Made by a program: the position numbers and the translations under genes. A DNA stretch of 23,134 nucleotides from Basidiobolus ranarum (Eukaryota; Basidiobolomycota; Basidiobolomycetes; Basidiobolales): the NCBI GenBank assembly GCA_040143965.1, contig JASJQH010007048.1, positions 1 through 23,134 of the forward strand, in the 5' to 3' direction. Under the pieces are notes generated by a model. It had not been told where the DNA came from. It did no database searches and saw only the letters and a program-made list of their open reading frames with translations. Positions within the stretch are counted from its first letter, which is position 1. Each line of letters opens with the position of its first letter. Positions 10,101-21,832 of this stretch are shown piece after piece.

Positions 10101-13100
10101 GTGGCAGGAAGATTGATTTCATCACAGAAAACAACAAGCCATTTACCGATCAAGATTGGAGATAACATAACGCCATTGGGGGTTTTTCTGTACTCGCAAT
10201 GTTGTTCAAAAGTCTTGAGGATTAGTTCAGGAGTGGTAGCACTAGAGAAATTGAGACCCACAACTTCCATATCAGGAAGCTTTCGAAGAGCACTAAAGAG
10301 AGTCATCGTTTTACCGGAACCGGGTGGACCACATAGAATGAGTGGTTTATGTTCAGACAACCAAGAGTACAATACATCTTCATGACGAACAGTATCAACA
10401 GTTGGGATGACCACATCAGCCTCAGCCACAGTATGAGTTTCAATCTCGATCACTGGTACCTTTGATTGCCATGGAGTCCATTCACCGGTATTTAAGGTAA
10501 CGTCAAAATCGATAATAGACATTCCTGGAGCAAGAGCTGGTAGGTCTATAGTAGTGATTCCACGAACAAACTCACCAAGCTCTGTGCGCAAGTTGAGTTT
10601 AGCATCACCGGAGAAACTCCAAATAACACTGTAAACTATACGCTTTGAGATGTAATTCTCCATATGATCAACACCCATCGGGAAGTCAGGGTGTTGGGAG
10701 TTATACTCCAAAATATTCCGCACAGTTTTGTTCAAGAGTGAAAAGAGTGTATTGATAACACGCATACGAGTGAAATCCATGATGTGTTCGAGGGTACCAG
10801 CGTGTTCAAGAGTTTTGGTGACTAGGCCATCATCATTGAAGTAAGGTATCATAATAGTAGCACATGATGCTTGAGTAATCATGCTGGGAGACTCCGAAGT
10901 ACCTTCTTCAGGTTCAATTCTTCGAGTGAAAGTCTCATCTTCATTATCATCCAAAGCAACCTCCTTAAGAGTTTCCAGGTAGTTGGTGAAAAGCATAGAA
11001 AGTGTGACAACATCCTCGCTAAACCAAACCATACCACATCTACTTACGGTAGCAAGAGTGGCATACTTGAGTGTCTCTACTTCAAACATGATACGAACGT
11101 TAGGAGGTAAGCCCAAACGTTCACCATTGGGCAATGTTAGAAGACGATTGTCATCCAACACACTGTTGAGATTTTCAACCCATTCAGGATCAACATCACC
11201 ATCAAAAATAATCCAGTGGCGTTTGGCACTTTCACCGCGAACATTATCAACGATCTTTCTCAAAATATGGGTAAAGAGACCATCGGTCCATTCACGAGTT
11301 GTGGCATCAAGAGTACCGTATAAAGCATCTTTGGAGATGGCCTTAGGATCGATAACATAGTCCACACCCTCAACACCTTCAACTCTCTCCAACGCTTGAA
11401 GAAGTACTTGCCAGGCCATGGATTTACCACTTCCGGATGGACCGACCATCATTAAACCATGGTGAATATTTTGAATTTGATAGAGCTGAAGTACTTTTTC
11501 GAGCCACATTTCACCTGGAACTAGGCGTCGTTCTGCGCAAACCTTTTGAATCTCTGCTCTAAGACGATCGAGATCAACAGGTACATAATCAACGCCGGGG
11601 AAAACGTCAGCCAAAAGGCTTCTAAGGAGTGGGATATCATCAGCAACCAATTTAGGAACCACAGTCTCACGAATACTCTGAATCAAAATCTCTTGTTCAG
11701 GCAAGCCCTCGGAGATTTGCTCAAAGTGGGATCCTTCTTCACCTTGTTCTTGGATGATGAGTCTAATAGATTGTAAACGATCACGCTTCAAGTTACCTGC
11801 ACTGACCAAGACGCTCTTCAATGCACGAAGACCGAAATCATAGTGAGATTGAGGAGAAAGTTGCTCAGCACAAAGGTTGAATAGAGGAACAACTTTGGAA
11901 GCCAACAACTCAGCAGTACGGAAACCTTGAGAATAAAGCATGACCTGCGCAATTAGTTCACGATCAGGCTTAGTCATAGCAATGCTTCGGAATAACTTTT
12001 TCAAGTTATCGGGAAGGTTCGATCTTCCAGCATAACCAGGATTCATGGTGATGAAAATACCAGTAGCAGAGTTAACCTTAACATTACGACCAACGATGTC
12101 GATTTCTAAGTTCGGGTTAGTCATAGCCTCCTTCAGACCAGTTTGAATGGTTTGGACTTGTTGTGACACAGCACTAAGAATACGTTCTTCAAGACGATTG
12201 AACTCATCAAAGCAACCCCAAGCGCCAACTTGGCATAAACCGATGAAGATTCTTCCCATAGCTTGGAAATCGAAGTTTTCATCGCAACAAAAGACTAAAA
12301 CAAATCGACCCAATTGTACGCCGAGCGCCTTTACTGACTCAGTTTTACCGGTACCAGCAGGTCCGAATGGTGAACCACCAAGTCGTGCTTCCAAAGCCTG
12401 AGTAAGGGTAAGGTAGCAACGATCGGTAAGAGGAGTTTGTACTAAGCGGTCGGGTACGCCAAGATATTCATAACCATAATAGAATGATGCGTTGGCCATT
12501 TGAATGCTAAGTCTATGAAGGGGATCCTCAACACTTCCATTGAAGTAGAAACGCATTTGATAGAGCCAATCGAAGTCCTTAGCCGAGCATACCTTGTTGG
12601 AGATCAACAAACGGATGACATCCCTTTGGTGAACTAACTCAGTAATTAGGTGCTCACACTTTCTACGTTTGATAGGTTGCAAGTCGGATAAGACAGCATC
12701 AGCAAGAACGTTAAGACTACGCTCAACTAATCCAAGTGAATCCTTAATAGGTGTGAAATCTCCAGGGTTCTGATCAGCGATTGTATTGAGAGCTTTATCA
12801 ACAGATTGAGACCAGGTGACTTGTGCAGCAAGAACAACAAGCTGTGCAGGGTACTTATCAATCCAGTCCAAGAAAGCACCTTGGTTAAGCTCTTGTTCGT
12901 AATAAAAGTTGTCCATTTCTCCTACTGCGTCAGTGAGTAATTGTGCCAAAGAAACCTTCATTTCTTTTTCCAACAAAGTTAACCAATCATTAATCTTGGG
13001 GTGATCTTTGATGGAAACAGGGCTCTTAAAGTATACTTCTTCGCCTTCACGAGAAGCCATACCGAGAATAATGGTGGTATCTTCATTTAGAAGAATGTTG

Positions 13101-16100
13101 GAGATACCAGCAAACATTTTCTTGAAATGCTTTTGAATACGCAAGACATCCTTGCTGTTACCAATGATTTCAAGAAGATCTTCATCACCCACGAAGTAGA
13201 AACGAGGGAAGGATGATCTTTCACGCTCAAGATATTCACCAAGGGCTTTTTGAATTTTGCCAAGTAAATCAGCCAAGCGTTCAAGAGATTTTTGAATGTT
13301 TTGAATATTGAGAACATCAAGTACAAAGGGGGATTTGTACACCTTCTTCATGACGGTTAAAAATTCGGAATTGATGTTTTGGAAACGAGAAGATTCAATT
13401 GGCAAAAGATGCTTGATGTCTACACTGCCGGTGAAAATCCCTTCCAGGTATACCCATTGTCGTTGAACATCAATCCAAACATCGAACAATACATGAACAC
13501 GATTCAACTTCTCTTCCCAACCAGAAGCCTCCTCTTCAAAGACCTTGTAATAAGGTGAAAGCTTCATGGCCGTTAGTGAATTTAAATGCTCGCTACATTT
13601 ACCAAAGAGGTCATCCCAACCCTTGATAAGGCGGCACTTATTTTGATAGTTGACGAGTTCTAACACGTAGTTGGTCCAGGTCTCTCTCACTTGCTTCAAG
13701 AATTCTTCAAGAGCCATTTCTCCCTGAGCAACGGTGATAACCTCTCTTACAACTTGCTCATTCTTGCGAAGATCCAAATCCCAGAGATTACCAATAGTCA
13801 TTTCAGAAAGACCGAGACGTCCCTCAACACGAAGAAGCTTGAAAAGCTGCTTCCAATGTCTTTCGCGGAGAGCTTCAGATTTCAAATCACCAAGAAGTGG
13901 ATTAACCTTCAAATACTGTTTTAATGTTTCTTGAATAAACTCAAAAGCAGCATACTGGCGCATACGATTGGGCATCTCCTTGGTAGAATTTAATAGTCCA
14001 TCCAATTGTTGGCGAATCTTTCGGGGGACAACCAAAGTCCAAACGGTATCTTTGATCTCATAAATTGATTGCCAGACCTTAGAAAGAGCAGACCAGACGG
14101 ACTTGAGGTCTCTTAACTCTTCGAGAACAGGATCGAGGCGATCATCAGTGGTGAGATCCAAATCAAGCGCTTCCTTAGCTCGGCAAACTTGATCATACTC
14201 TTCTTTAACTCTGGTAACACGACCTTCAAAGATATTAAGGGTATTGGTGGCAATGTCAGGCTTAATATCGCCTTGAACAGGCTTATTTTTCTCCCATTCT
14301 CCAACTATATCTCTGATCTTTTGTTCAACAACCTTATCTTCTGCAACAATCTTCATTTGAAGACCAGCAATTTGCTCTTGGATAGCATTGTTCTTTCGGG
14401 TGAGGATTTCATTGAAAGCACTCCATTCACCTTCTATTTGATCCACGTACAGCCATTCACTAGGAAATTGATATCTCTGGCGTTCAAGAGTCTTTTGGCC
14501 TTGACGATAAAGTTCAACATCCTTGTTCCATTTGTTGACCTTACGCTTAAGATCTTGAATAAAGGTGATGAACGTAACAGTTTCACTGGTGGTATTCGAA
14601 TCAATGGAATGTTGTTCCAAATCGTAGCGAGCTTTTGAAACGGCAGTATGGAAGTCACGCATACTCCCTCCAAGCATACTACCGAATTTGTTGAGAATTT
14701 CACGTTGCCAAGAATCATATTTAGCATTAACCTTGCTTTGGACCTGCTCGTAATCGATGATTAAAGGTCCGAAAGACTTGTCGGTTTCTGAGTTATCAAA
14801 GGTATTTCTAGCCTTTTTGATCTCAAGAAGAATTTGTTGCCATTTGTTCAGATCTTCACCTAGTTTAGAGTAAACATAGCCTGACTCCAAATCCCAAAGT
14901 GATTGGTACTGCAACCAGATATTGACGTAGTCGTTAACCTCCTTCACCTTGTGTTCGATAATTTCGTAAGCTTTGTCGAGGGTATTTTCAGTAAGCTTGG
15001 TCAAAAGATTAGTGTAAGTAACGTCCAATGAAGATTCACTCTTCACGTGGAGACCAATCTCATAGCGAGAACTTTGGATTCTCTTCAAATAACAGATAAC
15101 TGCAAGCCAATCATGAAGTTGAGTATACCAACTGGCACGGGCTTGTTCAAGAGGAGGATCAAGATACATAACTTGATTACGAATACGGATTTCGTGAACC
15201 AATATTCTCAAATTTGGTCGAGTTTTCTCATCTCGAGCCTTAGTGCCATCCTCATCATCGAGGTCCATCCAGCCCTTACGCTTGATCTTCTTGGAAGCAA
15301 GTTTGCTAAGTGAATTGGCATTTTCCTCATCAATCAAGAAGAATTCCTCAATCCACTCCTTAATAGCTTGTTGTAATCTGATGGCCAAAACGCTCTCTAC
15401 ACGAGAATCAAGCTGAGCGACCCACTCATCCAAATTGGAATAAGACTCGAGATTTAGTCTGTCGATCAGCTTTTGCATCTTTTCAAGGCAGTCAGTGAAT
15501 CGCTCGGATTGGTAAGAACAAACTCGCAACTCCTCAATGGATTGAACGATTTCGTCGTTCACCATAATTAAAGAATCTACTTTGTCTTGGAATACGGATA
15601 CTATGTTGGCAAATTCACGTACAAACATGACATGTCTATTTTCGCGAGCATCCAGGGCAGCTCCAGCGGTATACGTAAGAGGGCGATGATGGGCATCGTA
15701 GGTATTTACGAAGTAATCCCAGCGAAGGTTGATTCCCTTGGTAATCATTACTTGGACGTCGTTGCGATATCCAGCAACTAGAGTGGCGATATCTGGATGC
15801 TTGTGGATTTTATTCAACGTTTGTTGGTAAGTTCTCACGGTTTCCATAAGGCTTACAACAAACGGATAAACTCTTTTGGCATCTTTGGCAATGTTACTAA
15901 CACTGTGAGGAACTTGAAATCCTTGCCAAAGAAGATTTCTAACTTCTTTGAATAAGGTGATTACTTGGCTATCAAAGTTTACACCTAATTGTAGGATATT
16001 TCCTTGTGCACGAACACGGGCAATCTCGAAAATTCTTCCAGATACAGATAGATCGCGCTTGGCAATCTCTGACAACCATGCATCATAGATTTGACGAGTA

Positions 16101-18466
16101 TCAAGCTTCTTACGAAAACTATTGCTTTCACTTTGAAGCTTTTGTCCTTCAGCATACAACTCCCAACCTTTACCTAAGACATCCTCTACTCGCTTCATAT
16201 AGGTAGAAAGTTGACGCTCGATCTGACGTGCCCAAATGATGGCACCAGAGATAGGTGGCAAGTCTCGAAGGCCACTCATGTGATAAGCTTCCGAATTACG
16301 ATATTGCATTTTGAATTTATCGTGAAGCTTTTTGATGTCTTCTTTGACGCTATCGATAAGCTGAGTTTGATACTCTTGAATAGCACCACGAATTTTGGGA
16401 CGTACAAAGAGTGCATTGAATTTGGAGAATACACGGAACATCTCATTGGCATTCTTGGCAGTACCGAGTTTGTCGCGGAGACGAGCAATGATTTGGTTCT
16501 CTACACGAGACACACGTTCGTTGTATGAATTCTCAGCACTAACCCACATCTCTGTTCCTTCGGAAGAAACGTCCAGAACGTCAATGTTCTTCACACTTTC
16601 GTAGGCAAGTTTCACCTCCTCTACGGAGTTGATGTCGCTGACACTTACACTTTCTTGTGGAGTCATTTCGATAACGCTACCGCTGACAACAATGGGTCTA
16701 GTATTAGTCGAAGCACTCATTACACGTACGATGGTGTTATGCAATTGTTCATGCTGCTTTCTGAAGTTACGAACAAAGTTCACACGCTCTTGTAATTTAG
16801 CATGAGCAGGATTGATCTTAATTGGCATGAACTTTTCTGCACGTTTGCGAGTTACTTCTCTGGCAACATTGGTAAATTCTTTGATCAAATCATCCCATGT
16901 GCGGAATACTTCATCAGCACCATCGGTGATTTTCTCAAATTCGTCATACTCCATATACATCAGTCTACGACTTCCAAGAACCTTTAATAACTGATCATTA
17001 AGATCTCTTGAAATAGCCTCAACAAAAGGAAGGGCTCGACGGATAGGATATGGTGAAAGCTTCAACTTTTTGTTAAGATGTCCGAAGATAAGGATAAGAG
17101 AATCGCGAACTTTTTCCACGTCAGTGGCAGAAAGTAGCTCATTTAAAGGAAAGTCCTTCATCAATTGATTGTATTTTAAGACCTTCTCTGTTCCCTCCTT
17201 CAAGCCGGTATCAGCAATAAAACTGACGGTGGCGTGAAATCTCTTGGCATTCTTGAGAATTTCCAAAGTCAATACTAGATAAATAACATTTCGAATTAGT
17301 ATACAGAGCATAATGTTTCTGTATTCATGCCTCTATTTACCAATTTGATCGCTTTTGAGTTGCTCTTCTATTTTCTCCAGGGCTCTTTCCATACTAATCC
17401 AGAAATTAATTTCTTGAGATGCTGTTCCGTTACTAGGATCTCTAGAGAGCTTAGTGACTTTCTGGATCTCTTTAATCCATCCATTAACATCGCTTTGAAG
17501 ACGATTTAGAAATGAGGAATCGGAGAGAAGACTTGGATCAATGGAATCCACGGTAAACCGTTGTCGCAGTTCACGGCACTAAAAATGAAACCACGCAATT
17601 CATTAGTATCAGTAGGTGGGAGAGCATACTCCATTCTTGTTTTTACCTTTTCCACAGCACGTTGAACAGCTGGGTGTATATTAAGTGAGATCTCAGGAAT
17701 TTCAACATTTTGTTGCAAATGAAGTAATGATAATTCCAGTTCGGCAATTTTTTTTTTGGTCATGGGAATACCTTGAAACCAGGTACAAGAATTAGAATAA
17801 AATACCAGACACTATAAACATTGATAAAATTACCCATTTTACTGTCTTTGTCTTCACGCTTTCCACCGGTGGTTGTAGATCCCTCAGTGGAAGTTTCTTT
17901 GGAGCTGACATAAGCATTGAAGAATGGACTGACTGCATGATGAATGTATGCATGGAGAGCTTCGTAAGGAGTGGCAGCACCGGTAGTGTTATCGGTAGAG
18001 GCAGGTCCAGGAAGATTGATGAGTTGAAGTTGGTTTTGCAATGGACGAAGTGAGTCCAAAGTGGCAGAACGTTTGATTAAGGCCAGAGAGGCAACATGAT
18101 TAGGTAAATAGGTAAGCTCGGGTGATAGAGAATATGTATAACTAAAACTGGAGTGATCATCAACTATGAATATATCGTTAGCATACTGGTGAATACAAAT
18201 AATATACATATGAAACAGGTACCATCATCCTTGCTAGCTTCACGTTCTTTTAATACATAAAGTACAGAGTTTTGAGGGTCGTTAGCAAAGCGACGACATT
18301 TCTCGATCGAATCAGGATAAGAAAAGAGTGAGCTCTCGATATCTCCAGTGTCAGCAGCAAGTACCAGGGGCAAGAGCGCCTCTAGGTATTCTTTGAAAAT
18401 ATTTGGGTCAAAGCTCTGAGTGAGGGATTCGATAGGAGTAGTTACTCCTTGCGTATCATCCTCCAT
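4184..18466 (-). CDS. DYN1: Cytoplasmic dynein 1 heavy chain
   Basis: This is the minus-end-directed microtubule motor subunit. Five exons (18223-18466, 17834-18163, 17647-17771, 17341-17578, 4184-17274) total 14,028 nt, or 4675 residues plus TAA. The four GT-AG introns are 59-68 nt and all lie in the first 1.2 kb. The tail includes [10 protein letters not shown] and [10 protein letters not shown]. The motor ring shows four P-loops: AAA1 GPAGTGKT (residue about 1950), AAA2 GPSGSGKS (about 2257), AAA3 GPPGSGKT (about 2628) and AAA4 GVSGSGKT (about 2970). Acidic Walker B motifs are GCFDEF (AAA1), VVFCDE (AAA3) and CFIMDE (AAA4). The stalk coiled coil spans about residues 3219-3531 and encloses a microtubule-binding tip (about 3342-3434). 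The C-terminal cap ([15 protein letters not shown] near the end) is full length, as in animals and filamentous fungi. The start at 18466 gives a family-like MEDD N-terminus. An in-frame ATG at 18526 probably lies in a leader intron. Confidence 0.97.
7619..8556 (-). other. Dynein stalk coiled coil and microtubule-binding domain (within the heavy chain)
   Basis: Within the dynein CDS, this span encodes CC1 (long Glu/Lys/Gln-rich heptads after [11 protein letters not shown]), the globular tip, and CC2 ending near [10 protein letters not shown]. The tip runs from about MGNPPKHVK (near 8187) to [12 protein letters not shown] (near 7912), both family hallmarks. It contacts tubulin and relays its state to the AAA ring through register shifts of the coiled coil, as known for the family. 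Confidence 0.85.
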
Positions 18467-18479
18467 TGTGACTAAATAT

Positions 18480-18553
18480 CTAAGGATTTCGGTTAGAAGG
18501 TATGTTATGATAAAGTGAAAGTACAAGCTATCTTGATGTACACTGAGATTTAC
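18480..18553 (-). other. Candidate 5'-leader intron of the dynein gene
   Basis: On the - strand, a donor GAAG|GTAAAT (18553), a CTAAC branch-like site (18492-18496) and an acceptor CCTTAG (18480) frame a 74-nt segment, close to the 59-68 nt of the coding introns. The acceptor lies 13 nt before the chosen ATG. Splicing would remove an in-frame upstream ATG at 18526, leaving the conserved MEDD start as the first codon. This is inferred from motifs only. Confidence 0.4.
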
Positions 18554-18584
18554 CTTCTCACTAGCTTTTAATTATTTAGTAGGA

Positions 18585-18592
18585 TTTATAAA
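18585..18592 (-). promoter_or_regulatory. TATA-like element upstream of dynein
   Basis: TTTATAAA, which reads the same on both strands, lies about 120 bp upstream of the dynein ATG and about 30 bp upstream of the candidate leader-intron donor. That is a plausible core-promoter position, but AT-rich spacers produce such motifs by chance. Confidence 0.3.
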
Positions 18593-18973
18593 AGTTAAAT
18601 TAAAAAAATGAATGGTGAACTGGGAGAGTGTTGGCTTATGCTTGATGACAAGACAAGTCAAGTCAGGTCAAACCAACCTTGATTGCGTTTTTAATATTTA
18701 ATCTGTGATGTCCAATACACCGCAGGCCTACAGTTAGATCCCCTCCTCATCAAGGGGCTGGCTCAGTACCACCCGAACTGATCCCAATGCAATGATCCTA
18801 GTTTAACAATCAAAACAAACATCTTAACTTCCATTGATTTGGCTATCTAATGTTCAGTAATTTCGTAACTTGAAGTAATTGGTTAAAATAAAATTACAAG
18901 ATCATGCTACTATGGCATTGAGATATAGATCACGTGACACAAAAGACATTAAATGCTCAATCAGAATGTAGAA

Positions 18974-18979
18974 TTTATT
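18974..18979 (-). terminator. Probable ALG9 polyadenylation signal
   Basis: TTTATT on the + strand reads AATAAA on the - strand, 42-47 nt past the ALG9 stop codon. The call rests on motif and position. Confidence 0.45.
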
Positions 18980-19020
18980 GTTGGCAGCATAGATGCACAA
19001 GCTTAGGAATAAAAATGAGC

Positions 19021-21322
19021 TCATCTAGCTCTTTCCAAAAGGCAATATTCTCCCCATTGATTTGATGTTTCATCTAATCCTGGGATATAAAAGGCACGAG
19101 TCAAAGCAGGTGAATTCGCTTGATCCAAGAAAGGTTGACAAAAGTATTGACTCCAGTGTTCAGTCTCATTGACATATCGTGGTTCTTCAGCGTTGTTTGG
19201 ACGAGAAGGGTAATCTACGTCAATCAAATAGTCACACCGTCCTATATCAATCTGAATGAAACAAGCTTAGTTCAAAGCCATAGCACGCTCAATGACTAAC
19301 AGTATCCTTACATATCTATCCATCTCTTCATGGTTCAGGTCATTCATATGATCTGGAATCATCCGAGTTCCTTCTCTACGGGAGCTCTTACCAGATGGAT
19401 CTTCATAGAAGTACTTGGGCAATAGACCTCGGAAGGAGGATCGCACAAACTTGAGTCGGAAGTTATCTGGCAAGAAGTAATGACTAGGAAAACGATACCA
19501 CTCCTTTCCAACACATACGTTAACTTCAGTTCCATTGTGTACCTGGATAGTGTGATTCAGGAACTCGTCTGTGTAGAATTTACTGTATACTTCGAGAGGT
19601 GCTTGATAATGAGTGTATAATCCAACAACACGAGACATCGATATTATAAGGAATACTGATATCACGGCGCCGATAAAGAATGTCACAATAAAAGAATAGT
19701 CCTATAATAAAAGTTAGCATTTACTCTCGATATACAAGTGGACACAGACGTACCAGGTTTACACGCTTAGCAAGATATTTGATATAAAGGTTTTCCAGCC
19801 ATCCTCTGACAATAAATAATCCCACAGCCGCATTAAGGCAAATTAATGGGTAGACGACGAACAAGAAACGCTCCTCTTTGTGTGGTTGAACGGTAAAGAT
19901 AAACAGCCAAAGGTAGAAAGGAGCCAATCGAGTCATAAATTTGATATAAGGAGAGGGGATTCCTTTAGCACTTTGAGGTTGCGATTTTGGTAAGTCCATC
20001 CAGTATGTCAATAGCTGTCAAATTTTGTGATTTGATTAGAAATCTACAACACTGAATTTGAAGTAAATAAACACGTACCAAGCCAGGCAGACTGATCAGG
20101 GCAAAGACAAAAATTATATTGAAGTTAAGTATTCCGTTCACAAAGTAAAACCACCATGGCTCAGTTCCAAAGATGTTAGGCCCTTTTCCACCACCACTCA
20201 ATACATTATAAGTAATGATGTTGAAGGGTACAAATGTCCATTTTTGATAGTAGAAGTAGTCGACGAGGGCAGTGGGAAACTGTAGAATCCAACAGTAAAT
20301 ATCTTGTGATTCAAGTTTGCAGGATACAATTAAAGACTTACTAGAAGCGCAAGTCCAGCTAGACTAGCAGCTATCAATCCGAATATGCGCTTCTTCCTCC
20401 AATGACTCTTTACGGCAGGACTGTCACGTACGAGCAACTCCTCAATCACAAAAGGAATGCCCACAGCACCACTAAATGGCCATCCCATGATTGCTCCTAA
20501 CGCAAACCAAAAGACTGCTTGATATGTACGTGAACTGGAAGGGCTTCTTAATGCGTATACGAAAGCGAGCATAGTAGTGTACATGGCGAAAGTAGAAGGA
20601 AGATAAGCTAAATACAAGAATAAGTTTTCGGCCAAATATATAGTATAACCCAAGTTGTTTCATACCGACTGATGCACTATACATCCCAGCACTTCCTAAC
20701 AGGATCACTAACGTGTATCTTCCAATTCTAGGATTAACGTGGTCCACTACCGCACGATAAAAACTAGCTTCACAATAGGAAGAAATGAGAGCAAAACACA
20801 TGCGCATAAAATAGAAGATTTGCATCTAAAGAGGGGGATCAATAAGCTTGAATTGCATGTTCTCATTCACTTATATTATGACCTACCTTCTTCTTCGCAA
20901 TAATCAGTTCAAAGAACTTCCCTACTATCGCGTGAATGCCTATATAGGCCCATGAGCGAATAGCATAGATAGGTGAATACTCCCAAGTTTGTAAACCAGA
21001 ACCATATTGTAAATAATGCGTGGGCTCCCAATAATTATAGGTTTCGTCACAGTCGGATATAATCGAAGTGATAGCACCTAGTGCACGCACCATGAAGAAG
21101 AGTCTGATGACTACATTGAACGAGGGTGTATATTCATTTAAAGAAGAGAATAATTCGGCTCTATAAACGATGACGTTAGAGAATGTTGAACTTTTAAGTG
21201 AAAACTAAATCATGCTACCTATTCTGCCGTTGAGGTGTCACAGCCGGAGAAGCAGATGAACTAGCCTCTGATACTTTCTCTGGACTAGCTTTTGGCTTAG
21301 AGGCGCGTTTTCTTGGCGCCAT
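19021..21322 (-). CDS. ALG9: Dolichol-linked oligosaccharide alpha-1,2-mannosyltransferase ALG9 (GT22)
   Basis: ALG9 uses dolichol-phosphate-mannose in the ER lumen to add alpha-1,2-mannoses to the lipid-linked N-glycan precursor. Eight exons (21219-21322, 20887-21160, 20666-20825, 20342-20607, 20079-20279, 19754-20014, 19312-19701, 19021-19251) total 1887 nt, giving 628 residues plus TGA. The introns are 52-64 nt, all GT-AG. Family motifs are DCDETYNYWEPTH (residues 71-83) with its acidic DxDE core, QTWEYSPIYAIRSWAY, GTEPWWFY and HKEERFLFVVYP (from 380), the last being a hallmark of the ALG9/ALG12/PIG-B group. Several hydrophobic segments fit a multi-pass ER protein. The C-terminal luminal-type region has NHT and NGT sequons. 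The first 35 residues form a basic, Ser/Pro-rich cytosolic-type head (MAPRKRASKPK) of low conservation. The full DCDETYNYWEPTH motif favours ALG9 over ALG12. Confidence 0.95.
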
Positions 21323-21832
21323 AGTAATCAAAGTGGTTATCGTCCTATTCAATAGTTCATATTTTTATTCGTCACGCTACCAACAATATCATTGGACTGC
21401 AAATCATCAATTTTACAACACAGCGATATTGTTGATAAAAGGTATTTATCAAAGGTGGCTTATTGTTCAGAGAAGATTTACACTAGCAAGAAAATAGAAC
21501 ATTTATATAAACAATTCTGAGTCGGGTCTACTTGAAGTACGTTACAAGACAGTTATGTTGGAACAAGGCTACGTTCTCCCCGACAAATGATCATATTAGA
21601 TTGAATATTTAGTACAGTATTACACATAAATTGGATTACTTCTTATTGAAAATTGTTGAAGAAAACATTTATACTACAAGTCAGGAAATAATCGCTGGGT
21701 GGATATGTGAGATGGTGAATGTGGGAATATATTTAAATTTAGCTTCGTGAACAGAATGCTCAACCATGTCATTGTGGAAGTAATAGAAATTGATCGATAT
21801 CCTTTTTTTACTTGACCTTTAATCGAATTAGA
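21323..21832. other. Intergenic region between succinyl-CoA ligase and ALG9
   Basis: These 510 AT-rich bp hold the ALG9 promoter and the 3' flank of the ligase gene. Visible items are a TTTATATAAA palindrome at 21502-21511, about 180 bp upstream of the ALG9 ATG, and a small GATAAA/TTTATC hairpin near 21435-21451. No ORF or RNA gene could be supported, and I saw no clear AATAAA close behind the ligase stop. Confidence 0.6.
21502..21511 (-). promoter_or_regulatory. TATA-like palindrome upstream of ALG9
   Basis: TTTATATAAA is perfectly palindromic and lies about 180 bp upstream of the ALG9 start codon. It is a plausible core-promoter element, but the call rests on motif and position only. Confidence 0.25.

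Larger units (their letters stand above)
18467..19020. other. Intergenic region between ALG9 and dynein
   Basis: These 554 bp lie upstream of dynein and downstream of ALG9. They hold the candidate leader intron, a TATA-like motif at 18585-18592, an unusual GC-richer island at about 18710-18795 with a small CCCCT/AGGGG hairpin, and an ALG9 poly(A) signal at 18974-18979. I see no ORF or RNA gene that I can support. Confidence 0.6.

Noticed and set aside
14189-14638. A 149-codon + strand open frame opposite the dynein coding exon
   Set aside because: It lies wholly antisense to strongly conserved dynein sequence, shows no recognisable protein features, and is one of many such shadow frames along the long exon.
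17333-18526. Several short - strand open frames upstream of the main dynein frame, as if separate small genes or broken dynein pieces
   Set aside because: They join through GT-AG introns with matching phases into the conserved dynein N-terminus, so they are exons, not frameshifted fragments.
18640-18785. A possible box C/D snoRNA (TTGATGA followed later by CTGA)
   Set aside because: The C box is imperfect, the spacing is too long, and no terminal stem is visible.
18720-18800. A possible tRNA or 5S-like gene in the GC-richer island
   Set aside because: There is no GTTCGA-type T arm, no acceptor-stem pairing and no match to 5S landmarks on either strand.
19021-21322. A row of short membrane-protein-like frames that could suggest several small genes or a decayed gene
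   Set aside because: All join in phase through short introns into one 628-residue ALG9 with every family motif intact.
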